Below are positions 53,892 through 64,000 of a DNA stretch of 64,000 nucleotides, in pieces. The stretch's first letter is position 1; every line of letters starts with the position of its first letter. This stretch comes from Marinicauda algicola (lineage in GTDB: Bacteria; Pseudomonadota; Alphaproteobacteria; Caulobacterales; Maricaulaceae), in the NCBI RefSeq assembly GCF_017161425.1, contig NZ_CP071057.1, forward strand, positions 2,295,501 to 2,359,500, in the 5' to 3' direction. A program made the translations under genes and the position numbers. The notes beneath the pieces were generated by a model, which searched no databases, was not told where the DNA came from, and saw only the letters and a program-made list of their open reading frames with translations.

Positions 53892-55295
53892 TCACATCTG
53901 CATGGTCCAGCCCTCCACGCCCATCGCGGCCTGGCGCACGGCCTCCGACAGGGTCGGGTGGGCGTGGCAGGTGCGTGCGACGTCCTCGGAGGCGGCACGG
54001 AACTCGATGGCCAGCGCCAGCTCGGCGATGAGTTCGCCGGCGTGCGGGCCGATGATGTGAGCGCCGAGAATCTCGTCGGTCCTGGCGTCGGCGAGGATCT
54101 TCACGAAGCCCTCGGTCTGGTGGTTGGTGCGCCCGCGCGAATTGGCCTGGAAGGGGAATTTGCCGGTCTTGTAGTCCCGGCCCTCGTCCTTGAGCTGCTC
54201 CTCGGTGGCACCGACACCGGCGATCTCGGGATAGGTGTACACCACCGTCGGAATGGCGTCGTAATTGACGTGGCCGGACTTGCCCGCGATGAGCTCGGCG
54301 CAGGCCACGCCCTCGTCCTCGGCCTTGTGGGCGAGCATGGCGCCGGTCGTGGTGTCGCCGATCACCCAGATATTCTCCACCGAGGTGCGGAAGTGATCGT
54401 TGGCGATGCGCCCGCGCCTGTCGGTCTCGATGCCGACGTTCTCCAGGCCCAGCCCCTCGGTATAGGGGCGCCGGCCGATGCAGACGAGCACGACGTCAGC
54501 GTCCATGGTCTGCTCGTCGCCGCCCTCGGCCTTCTCGGTCGTCACCTTGAGCTTGGTCTTGAGCTTCTCGACCCCGGTGACCTTGCGCTCGAAATGGAAT
54601 TTCAGGCCCTGCTTCTCGAACAGCCTGCGCGCCTGGCGCGACAGCTCCTTGTCGAGGCCGGGCAGGCAGTGATCGAGGAATTCGACGACCTCGACCTCGG
54701 CGCCCAGACGACGCCAGACCGAGCCGAGCTCGAGCCCGATCACGCCGGCGCCGACGAGGATCATCTTCTTGGGCACCTGTTTCAGTTCCAGCGCGCCGGT
54801 GGAGGAGACGATGCGCTCCTCGTCGATCTCCACGCCGGGCAGTGGGGTGACTTCCGAGCCCGTGGCGATGACGATGTTCTTCGTCTTCAGCGTCTGCGTC
54901 TTGCCGTCGGCATCGGTCACCTCGACCTCGGTCTTGCTCTTGATCCTGCCGGTTCCGTTATACCGGTCGACCTTGTTCTTCTTGAACAGGCCGGCGACGC
55001 CCTTGGTCAGGCCCTCGACCGCCTCGGCCTTCTGCTTGTGCATCTGCTCGAGATTGAGCTTCAGCTGGTCGAAATCGATGCCGTAATGGGAAAAGTCCTT
55101 GCGCGCGGTCTCGTAGAGCTCGCTCGCGTGCAGCATGGCCTTGGAGGGGATGCAGCCGACATTCAGGCACGTGCCGCCGAGCGTGTCGCGCTTCTCGATG
55201 CAGGCCGTCTTCAGTCCGAGCTGGCCGGCGCGGATGGCGCAGTTATAGCCGCCGGGGCCGGCCCCGATGATGACAACGTCGTATTCGTCAGCCAT
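53892..55295 (-). CDS. lpd: Dihydrolipoyl dehydrogenase (E3)
   Basis: A 467-residue flavoprotein: FAD-binding DVVIIGAGPGGYNCAIRAGQLG, redox-active disulfide GGTCLNVGCIPSKAML, NAD site MILVGAGVIGLELGSVW, and the C-terminal His-Glu pair in CHAHPTLSEAVRQA. It reoxidises lipoamide of the 2-oxoglutarate (and pyruvate) dehydrogenase complexes. It lies downstream of sucAB in the same direction but separated by two small membrane genes (one convergent), so it is probably transcribed separately. ATG 55295 starts at MADEYDVVIIG. Confidence 0.97.
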   Translation of the reverse strand: MADEYDVVIIGAGPGGYNCAIRAGQLGLKTACIEKRDTLGGTCLNVGCIPSKAMLHASELYETARKDFSHYGIDFDQLKLNLEQMHKQKAEAVEGLTKGVAGLFKKNKVDRYNGTGRIKSKTEVEVTDADGKTQTLKTKNIVIATGSEVTPLPGVEIDEERIVSSTGALELKQVPKKMILVGAGVIGLELGSVWRRLGAEVEVVEFLDHCLPGLDKELSRQARRLFEKQGLKFHFERKVTGVEKLKTKLKVTTEKAEGGDEQTMDADVVLVCIGRRPYTEGLGLENVGIETDRRGRIANDHFRTSVENIWVIGDTTTGAMLAHKAEDEGVACAELIAGKSGHVNYDAIPTVVYTYPEIAGVGATEEQLKDEGRDYKTGKFPFQANSRGRTNHQTEGFVKILADARTDEILGAHIIGPHAGELIAELALAIEFRAASEDVARTCHAHPTLSEAVRQAAMGVEGWTMQM

Positions 55296-55477
55296 GTCGG
55301 TATCCCTTGTCTGCACGCGGCGGGGGAGGACGAGGAGGAGCGCCCGCGTGTCTCGCGGCGCACCCTACTCCGGCGCCCGCCCGCGTCAACACGCGCAAGC
55401 GCCCGGCCTGCCATCTCGGAACGCATGGCGCGCCGGACCGGTTTTACCTGTCAGCAGGACCGAGGAAGGACCGGCAC

Positions 55478-55804
55478 ATGGGAGAACCCGTCTCCGAAGC
55501 CCGCATGGCGCTGTGGCGCGCCATCCTGGCCGGCGGCGTGATCGGCGCGCTGATCGGCGCGATCGCCGCGGTCGCGCTCGACCTCATCCTGGGGCCGGTC
55601 TCGATCACCGGAAAGCTCGGCTTCCGCGCGATCCTGTTCCTGGCCTTCGAGGCGGCGTTCGCCGGCGCCATCGTCGGCGCTCTGGTTTCGGCCATGGCCG
55701 AGCTGAAGCACCGCTCGCAGAAGCGCCCGCACGAGACGGGCGGGGGGACTAGAGCGCGCGGGCCTGACGCGCGTCCTCGCCCCAGCCGCGCGCCCAGACC
55801 ATGA
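55478..55804 (+). CDS. Small membrane protein, unknown
   Basis: A 108-residue protein with two long hydrophobic segments (about 15-38 and 48-72) and a basic/proline tail (RARGPDARPRPSRAPRP). A GAGGAAGG ribosome binding site precedes ATG 55478. Glycine-rich segments (GGVIGALIGAIAA, FAGAIVGALVSA) look like packing helices. Its last 56 bases overlap the 3' end of the convergent membrane gene. No family recognised. Confidence 0.6.
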   Translation: MGEPVSEARMALWRAILAGGVIGALIGAIAAVALDLILGPVSITGKLGFRAILFLAFEAAFAGAIVGALVSAMAELKHRSQKRPHETGGGTRARGPDARPRPSRAPRP

Positions 55805-56177
55805 CGAGGGCGAGCGCGATGAAATGGGCCGCCAGGATGATGACACCGGCCTGCGGCGCTCCGGCAAAGGCCGGGTTGAAGGCCTCGCCCGATCGCACGA
55901 CCTGCCAGCCGAACAGATCGCAGCCGATCGCCAGCGCATAGAGCCAGACCGCGCGGGGGTGCCGGCGCAGGATCGCGGAGGCGGTCAGCAGGTAGAACAG
56001 CACGGCGGCGAGCCAGACCGCGATGTCGCGCGGCGCGAGGCGCTCGATCAGGGCCGCGCGCTCGGGCGACAGCGCGAACGGGTCGAGCCCGAAGGCCAGC
56101 GTAGCCGTGACCGGCACGAAGCTCGCCGCCGCATAGGCCGCGAGCACCAGGGCAAGCGCAGACACGAGGAAGCGCAT
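55749..56177 (-). CDS. Membrane protein with four helices, unknown
   Basis: A 142-residue protein: signal-like first helix (MRFLVSALALVLAAYAAASF), then helices about 50-72, 75-97 and 110-130. ATG 56177 was chosen for that helix. No family recognised. The 3' end overlaps the convergent small membrane gene by 56 nt, an unusual amount for this genome, where most stops overlap by 4 nt at most. Confidence 0.65.
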   Translation of the reverse strand: MRFLVSALALVLAAYAAASFVPVTATLAFGLDPFALSPERAALIERLAPRDIAVWLAAVLFYLLTASAILRRHPRAVWLYALAIGCDLFGWQVVRSGEAFNPAFAGAPQAGVIILAAHFIALALVMVWARGWGEDARQARAL

Positions 56178-56256
56178 CGCGTCCTCTCCTTCTCGCCCCA
56201 TCCGGGCAGAAGTGTGCGCCGCAAGTGTTAACGGAACGGGAAGCGAGGCGGATACG

Positions 56257-56285
56257 AAAACGCGCCCGGATTGCCCTCGGGCGCG
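56257..56285 (-). terminator. Rho-independent terminator after sucB
   Basis: Read on the minus strand, CGCGCCCG/CGGGCGCG arms (56261-56268, 56278-56285) form an 8-bp stem followed by TTTT (56257-56260 complement), just past the sucB stop. Confidence 0.8.
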
Positions 56286-56315
56286 CTTTGCCTGTCTTCG
56301 CGATGACGGGAAACC

Positions 56316-57878
56316 CTAGATGTCCAGCATCAGGCGTTCTGGCTTCTCCAGGCTCTCCTTGACGCGCACCAGGAAGGTCACGGCTTCCTTGCCGTCGACG
56401 ATGCGGTGGTCGTAGGAGAGCGCGAGATACATCATCGGGCGGATCTTCACCTCGCCGTTGATGGCCACCGGGCGCTCCTGGATCTTGTGCATGCCCAGGA
56501 TTCCGGACTGGGGCGCATTGAGGATCGGGGCGCTCATCAGCGAGCCGTAGACGCCGCCATTGGAGATCGTGAAGGTCGCGCCCTGCATGTCCTCGATCGT
56601 CAGCTTGCCGTCGCGCGCGCGCTTGCCGAGATCGATGATGTCCTTCTCGATCTGGGCCAGGGACTTGGTGTCGCAATCGCGCACCACCGGGACGACGAGG
56701 CCCTTATCGGTGCCCACCGCCACGCCGATATCGTAGTGGTTCTTGTAGATGATGTCGTCGCCGTCGATCTCGGCATTGACCGCCGGGATGTCCTGCAGCG
56801 CGGTCACGCACGCCTTCACGAAGAAGCTCATGAAGCCGAGCTTGACCCCGTGCCTGTCGGTGAAGTCGTCCTGGACCTGCTTGCGAAGCGACATGATCGC
56901 GCTCATGTCGGCCTCGTTGTAGGTCGTCAGGATCGCCGCGGTGTTCTGGGCTTCCTTCAGGCGGCGCGCGATGGTCTGGCGCAGGCGGGTCATCTTCACC
57001 CGCTCCTCGCGCTCGCCGAGTTCGCGCTTGTCTTCCTTCTTCGCCTCGGGCTTCTGCGGCGTCTCGCCGGACTTCTCCAGCGCCTTCAGGGCATCGGCCT
57101 TGGTCACGCGTCCGCCCTTGCCGGTCCCGTCGACCTCCTTCAGGTCGAGGCCTTCCTCGCGCGCGATACGCTTGGCCGAGGGCATGGCCTTCTTGTCGCC
57201 CTCGCCGGTTCCGGTGTCGGACGTCTTCTCGTCCTTCTTCTCTTTCTTTCCGGCCGTCTTGCCGCCGCCCCCGCCGGTGCGGATCTTCGCGATCGCCTGC
57301 TCGGGGCTGACCGAATCGCCTTCCTCGACGAGCAGTTCCTCGACCGTGCCGGCTTCCGGCGCGGGCACCTCGACGGCGACCTTGTCGGTCTCGATCTCGA
57401 GCAGGGTCTGGTCCTTCTCCACCCGGTCGCCGGGCTTGACCTGCCATTCCCCGGCCGTGCCTTCCGAGACGCTCTCGCCCATGGTCGGGACCCTGGCCTC
57501 GACGAGCTCGCCCTCGTCCGAACCGGTCCCGTCCTCGGAGCTCTCCTGCGCGCCCTCGTCCGCTCCGGACCTGGACTTCGGCTTGTCCGAGCCCTTGGAC
57601 TTGCCCTCGTCCTTCGACCCGGATTGCGATTTCGAGCCGTCGCCATTCGTGTCGAGTTCGCCGAGCTTGGCGCCGATCTCGACGGTCTCGCCTTCCCTGG
57701 CGGAGATCTTCGACACGGTGCCGTCGGCCTCGGCGCGCACCTCGACGGAGACCTTGTCGGTCTCCAGCTCGACGAGGATGTCGTCCTTCTTAACGCTGTC
57801 GCCTTCGGACACCTGCCATTCGCCGACGGTGGCCTCGGATACGGATTCGCCAAGCTGGGGGACGGTGATATCGGTCAT
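56316..57878 (-). CDS. sucB: Dihydrolipoyllysine succinyltransferase (E2o) with two lipoyl domains
   Basis: A 520-residue E2. It has two lipoyl domains: 1-78 with lipoyl Lys42 (ETDKVSV) and ~124-200 with Lys166 (ETDKVAV), joined by a Ser/Asp/Glu/Lys-rich linker. A peripheral-subunit-binding domain (~232-268) and the catalytic domain follow, with [12 protein letters not shown] (His491, Asp495) at the end. It transfers succinyl from the E1 ThDP intermediate to CoA. Most E2o proteins have one lipoyl domain, so the tandem pair is notable. Cotranscribed with sucA (24-nt gap). Confidence 0.96.
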   Translation of the reverse strand: MTDITVPQLGESVSEATVGEWQVSEGDSVKKDDILVELETDKVSVEVRAEADGTVSKISAREGETVEIGAKLGELDTNGDGSKSQSGSKDEGKSKGSDKPKSRSGADEGAQESSEDGTGSDEGELVEARVPTMGESVSEGTAGEWQVKPGDRVEKDQTLLEIETDKVAVEVPAPEAGTVEELLVEEGDSVSPEQAIAKIRTGGGGGKTAGKKEKKDEKTSDTGTGEGDKKAMPSAKRIAREEGLDLKEVDGTGKGGRVTKADALKALEKSGETPQKPEAKKEDKRELGEREERVKMTRLRQTIARRLKEAQNTAAILTTYNEADMSAIMSLRKQVQDDFTDRHGVKLGFMSFFVKACVTALQDIPAVNAEIDGDDIIYKNHYDIGVAVGTDKGLVVPVVRDCDTKSLAQIEKDIIDLGKRARDGKLTIEDMQGATFTISNGGVYGSLMSAPILNAPQSGILGMHKIQERPVAINGEVKIRPMMYLALSYDHRIVDGKEAVTFLVRVKESLEKPERLMLDI

Positions 57879-57902
57879 GGGGATCGGACTCGTCTTTCGT
57901 TC

Positions 57903-60899
<2,997 letters not shown>

Positions 60900-61021
60900 G
60901 TCGGCCCTTCAGGGCAATTGCAACGCGCGCGAAAGGGAGCGCGCCGGCGGAGGGTTTATCATCATCTATGCCGCATGCAACGCCGATGGAAGGCCGGGCT
61001 GTTCCAAATCCTGCCCGTTGT

Positions 61022-61555
61022 TCAGATGAAGACGGGTTCCCTCGGGCAGCACGTCTCCAGCGCCTCGGCCGCCTGGCGCAGCAGCCGGCCCTGATGGTGG
61101 GCGGTGATCGCCGTCATCGCCGCCTCGGCGAGCGACTTCAGGAGCGCGATCTGGCCGGCGTCGAGCGAGCGCGGACGCGTGTCGGCCACGCACAGCGTGC
61201 CGAGGGCGAAACCCTCGTGATCGATCAGCGGCGCGCCGGCATAGAAGCGGATCCCGAACCCGCCCATCGCGTCCGCCATGTCCGCGAAGAGCGGATGGTC
61301 GCGCGCGTCTTCCACCACGAGCGGCTCGATACGCTCGATCGCGTGCGTGCAGAAGGACCGGCTGCGCTCGGTCTCGCTGTCCTGCAGCCCGATGGCGGCC
61401 TTGAACCACTGGCGGTCCTCGTCGACGAGCGAGATCGCGGCGATCGGCACGTCGAAGGCGAGGCTCGCCGCCTCCACGATCGCATCGAAGGAGGGATGAC
61501 GCCCCGTGTCCAGGATCCGGTAGGAGCGCAGTGCTTCGAGCCGCAGGGATTCCAT
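61022..61555 (-). CDS. GAF-domain protein
   Basis: A 177-residue protein made of one GAF domain: LEALRSYRILDTGRHPSFDA IV, IAAISLVDEDRQWFKAAIGL, RSFCTHAI, VVEDARDHPLFADM, IRFYAGAPLIDHEGFALGTL CVADTRPR and a C-terminal helix. It resembles stand-alone or sensor-kinase-type GAF domains that bind small molecules or redox cofactors; no output domain is present. ATG 61555 has AAGGCGG upstream; ATG 61594 is a longer alternative. It lies between sucD and sucA and, with sucD terminated upstream, is transcribed separately. Confidence 0.85.
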   Translation of the reverse strand: MESLRLEALRSYRILDTGRHPSFDAIVEAASLAFDVPIAAISLVDEDRQWFKAAIGLQDSETERSRSFCTHAIERIEPLVVEDARDHPLFADMADAMGGFGIRFYAGAPLIDHEGFALGTLCVADTRPRSLDAGQIALLKSLAEAAMTAITAHHQGRLLRQAAEALETCCPREPVFI

Positions 61556-61675
61556 GTCTGACCGCCTTCGTTGAGCCTGTTCAGCATGAGACATGCCTAG
61601 CGGGCGGTGTCTTACCTCGACCTTAACGGGCCGCTACCCTTGGCAGCAGAATCCGCAGCGCCCGATTGTCGCACG

Positions 61676-61706
61676 AAAACGGCCCCGGAGGGACTCCGGG
61701 GCCGTT
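61676..61706 (-). terminator. Rho-independent terminator after sucD
   Basis: Perfect 13-bp stem (61678-61690 with 61694-61706) with loop GGA; on the minus strand it ends in TTTT. It closes the sucC-sucD transcript. Confidence 0.9.
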
Positions 61707-61728
61707 CGGCAGCGTTGCGAGCGGATCG

Positions 61729-62631
61729 CTAGCCCTTGAGCACGTCCTTCAGCGTCTTGCCGAGGCGGGCCGGGCTGTCGGCGACGGTGATGCCGGCCGA
61801 CTTCATGGCCTCGATCTTGTCCTCGGCGCCGCCCTTGCCGCCGGCGACGATCGCGCCGGCATGGCCCATGGTGCGGCCCTTGGGCGCGGTGCGCCCGGCT
61901 ATGAAGCCGACCATCGGCTTCCTGATGCCGCGCCTGGCCTCGTCCTTGATGAACTGGGCGGCCTGCTCCTCGGCGGTGCCGCCGATCTCGCCGATCATGA
62001 TGATCGATTCGGTCTCGTCGTCGGCGAGCAGCATCTCCAGCACGTCGATGAACTCCATGCCCTTGACCGGATCGCCGCCGATGCCGACCGCCGTGGTCTG
62101 GCCGAGACCCTCGTTCGTGGTCTGGAACACCGCCTCGTAGGTCAGCGTGCCCGAACGCGAGACGACGCCGACCGAACCCTTCTTGAAGATCGCGCCCGGC
62201 ATGATGCCGATCTTGCACTCGTCCGGGGTCAGCACGCCGGGGCAGTTCGGGCCCAGGAGGCGCGAGGAGGAGGCGTCGAGCCTGGCCTTGACCTTGACCA
62301 TGTCGAGCACCGGGATGCCCTCGGTGATGGCGACGATGAGATCGATGCCGGCATCGATCGCCTCGATGATGGCATCGGCCGCGCCGGCGGGCGGCACGTA
62401 GATGACGGAGGCGTTCGCGCCGGTCTTTTCCTTGCCCTCGGCGACGCTGGCGAAGATGGGAAGCTCGTGGCCGCCCTCGCCCGTCCAGGTCTCGCCGCCC
62501 TTTTTCGGGTGCACGCCGCCGACCATCCTGGTGTTGGCGTAGGCGAGCGCCTGCTCGGTGTGGAAGGTGCCGGTCTTGCCGGTCAGGCCCTGGACCAGGA
62601 CCTTGGTGTCTTTGTTGACGAGAATGGACAT
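61729..62631 (-). CDS. sucD: Succinyl-CoA synthetase alpha subunit
   Basis: A 300-residue protein: [85 protein letters not shown] and the active-site [11 protein letters not shown] with the phosphorylated histidine. It binds CoA and forms succinyl phosphate. The gene follows sucC after 6 nt and ends at a strong terminator. Length is standard. Confidence 0.98.
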   Translation of the reverse strand: MSILVNKDTKVLVQGLTGKTGTFHTEQALAYANTRMVGGVHPKKGGETWTGEGGHELPIFASVAEGKEKTGANASVIYVPPAGAADAIIEAIDAGIDLIVAITEGIPVLDMVKVKARLDASSSRLLGPNCPGVLTPDECKIGIMPGAIFKKGSVGVVSRSGTLTYEAVFQTTNEGLGQTTAVGIGGDPVKGMEFIDVLEMLLADDETESIIMIGEIGGTAEEQAAQFIKDEARRGIRKPMVGFIAGRTAPKGRTMGHAGAIVAGGKGGAEDKIEAMKSAGITVADSPARLGKTLKDVLKG

Positions 62632-62637
62632 CTCAAA

Positions 62638-63858
62638 TTAGCCCTTCTTCACGGCGTCGGTGATTTTCTTCGCGGCGTCGTCCAGATCGTCCGCGCTGGT
62701 GATGTCGAGGCCGCTCTCGTCGAGGATCTTCTTGCCCTTCTCGACATTCGTGCCTTCGAGGCGCACCACGAGCGGGACCTTCAGGCCGACATCCCTGACC
62801 GCCGCGACCACGCCCTCGGCGATCACGTCGCAGCGCATGATGCCGCCGAAGATGTTGACCAGGATGCCCTTCACGTTCGGGTCGGCGGTGATGATCTTGA
62901 ACGCCGCGGTGACCTTCTCCCTGCTCGCCCCGCCCCCGACATCGAGGAAGTTCGCCGGCTCGCCGCCATAGAGCTTGATGATGTCCATCGTGGCCATGGC
63001 CAGGCCCGCCCCGTTGACCATGCAGCCGATATTGCCGTCGAGCGCGATGTAGGCGAGGTCGTGCTTGGAGGCCTCGATCTCCTTCTCGTCCTCCTCGGTG
63101 AGGTCGCGCATCTCGCGGATGTCGGGATGGCGGAAGAGCGCGTTGCCGTCGAAGCTGACCTTCGCGTCGAGCACGCGCAGCCGGCCGCGATTCATCACCT
63201 GCGTGGAATCGTCGTCCATGACGATGAGCGGATTGATCTCCAGCATGCTCATGTCCTTGGCCGTGAAGGCCTCGTAGAGCGAGCGGGCAAGCTGGATCAT
63301 GTCGACGCGCGCCTGTTCGTTCAGCTGCAGCGCGTCGGCGATCGCGTTGGCGTCCTCGTCGGTGACGCCGGTCAGCGGATCGATGTCGAACTGGTGGATG
63401 GCCTCGGGGGTCTCCTCGGCGACCTGCTCGATGTCCATGCCGCCCTCGGTGGACACCACGAAGGCCACCCGCCCGGTTTCCCGGTTGACGAGGAGGGAGA
63501 GGTAGAGCTCGCGCGCGATATCGGCGCCGTCCTCGATATAGAGGCGGTTGACCTGCTTGCCCTCGGGACCGGTCTGGGCGGTGACCAGCGTGTTGCCGAG
63601 CATCTCCTGCGCGTGGCGCACGACCTCGTCGACCGATCTGGCCAGGCGCACCCCGCCCTTGGCGGTCTCGGGCAGTTCCTTGAAGCGGCCCTTGCCGCGC
63701 CCGCCGGCGTGGATCTGGGACTTCACAACCCAGAGCGGTCCCGGCAGGGCCTCGGCGGCCTTGCGCGCTTCCTCCACACTGGTGGCGGGATGGCCCTGCG
63801 CCACGGGGGCGCCGAAGCGCACGAGCAGCTGCTTGGCCTGATATTCGTGAATATTCAT
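62638..63858 (-). CDS. sucC: Succinyl-CoA synthetase beta subunit
   Basis: A 406-residue ATP-grasp protein: [42 protein letters not shown]-type [65 protein letters not shown], and [20 protein letters not shown]. It makes nucleoside triphosphate from succinyl-CoA with SucD. I used ATG 63858, giving the conserved MNIHEYQ start; an ATG nine bases upstream is possible. First gene of the suc transcript in this window. Confidence 0.98.
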   Translation of the reverse strand: MNIHEYQAKQLLVRFGAPVAQGHPATSVEEARKAAEALPGPLWVVKSQIHAGGRGKGRFKELPETAKGGVRLARSVDEVVRHAQEMLGNTLVTAQTGPEGKQVNRLYIEDGADIARELYLSLLVNRETGRVAFVVSTEGGMDIEQVAEETPEAIHQFDIDPLTGVTDEDANAIADALQLNEQARVDMIQLARSLYEAFTAKDMSMLEINPLIVMDDDSTQVMNRGRLRVLDAKVSFDGNALFRHPDIREMRDLTEEDEKEIEASKHDLAYIALDGNIGCMVNGAGLAMATMDIIKLYGGEPANFLDVGGGASREKVTAAFKIITADPNVKGILVNIFGGIMRCDVIAEGVVAAVRDVGLKVPLVVRLEGTNVEKGKKILDESGLDITSADDLDDAAKKITDAVKKG

Positions 63859-63937
63859 GGGTTTCAATCTCTCGCAGGGCCGAAGGAAACGAAAACGCGA
63901 GGGCCGGGGGACCGGCCGATGGGGATGGTCGGGCGGG

Positions 63938-63965
63938 GTTATAACACCGGTCTGCGGGCGTGCAA
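63938..63965 (-). promoter_or_regulatory. Candidate sigma-70 promoter of sucCD
   Basis: On the minus strand TTGCAC (63960-63965), a 16-bp spacer and TATAAC (63938-63943) lie ~80-107 bp upstream of sucC. The -10 is in one of the few AT-rich spots. If it is the true promoter, sucCD is transcribed independently of any gene further right (for example mdh, which is outside the window). Confidence 0.5.
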
Positions 63966-64000
63966 CGCGTCAGCGCCCCGCAGCGTTCGGCGCGTCACTG

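Overview
The window is a GC-rich (by eye close to 70%) and almost fully coding piece of a bacterial chromosome. I infer an alphaproteobacterium of the Caulobacterales/Maricaulales type (Hyphomonadaceae or Maricaulaceae relatives). The reasons are: the dnaA-dnaN-recF block beside rpsT; the ubiE-ubiB-coaBC-dut order next to mutM; a fabA-fabB operon; a sucCD/sucAB/lpd TCA region; a DUF1674 SDH assembly factor; a bufferin (gig-like) operon; and GANTC (CcrM methylation) sites concentrated upstream of dnaA and dnaN. I see no insertion sequences, prophage, CRISPR array or rRNA. The only RNA gene I can support is a tRNA-Arg(CCG).

Layout. 1-5.2 kb: the 3' end of a large NAD-glutamate dehydrogenase, then, reading leftwards, a bufferin operon (bufA1-bufB-bufC-doxX), a DUF3108 protein and tRNA-Arg. 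5.3-11.6 kb: transport and membrane genes, namely a CPA-type K+/H+ antiporter fused to a Bax-like glucosaminidase domain, a membrane protein paired with an XRE regulator, an ABC ATPase, a zinc-finger protein and a DASS anion transporter. 11.9-19.9 kb: polA, an XRE regulator, a cassette of three lipoproteins (beta-helix, diheme cytochrome, small lipoprotein) and a host-attachment family protein. 20-29.3 kb: an EAL protein, a multi-pass chemoreceptor with a small secreted partner, HtpX, SdhAF4, a nuclease-fold protein, fabA/fabB and an SH3 protein. 29.4-33.7 kb: an S9 peptidase, a metallo-beta-lactamase-fold enzyme, two mini membrane proteins and a MoeB/ThiF enzyme. 33.8-42.9 kb: a PIF1-like helicase facing a long leftward run ubiE-YCII-ECF42-ubiB-coaC-coaB-(secreted)-dut, with mutM divergent. 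43-49.6 kb: a TraB/GumN protein, an enoyl-CoA hydratase, rpsT, dnaA, dnaN and recF. 49.7-56.2 kb: an unknown protein, an acyl-CoA dehydrogenase, a membrane-protein/winged-helix pair, an acetyltransferase, lpd and two small membrane proteins. 56.3-63.9 kb: sucB, sucA, a GAF protein, sucD and sucC.

How the genes work together. The right end is a 2-oxoglutarate-to-succinate module: sucAB and lpd form the dehydrogenase complex and sucCD makes ATP/GTP and succinate. Glutamate dehydrogenase, at the other end of the window, feeds 2-oxoglutarate into it. The centre holds replication initiation and clamp functions plus DNA repair (mutM, polA, recF, dut), ubiquinone synthesis (ubiE, ubiB) and CoA synthesis (split coaC and coaB).

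The most unusual items are: the antiporter-Bax fusion, whose Bax domain lacks the expected catalytic glutamate; a leader hairpin that would bury the ribosome binding site of bufA1; CoaBC present as two overlapping genes; and dense GANTC sites and dyads around dnaA and dnaN.
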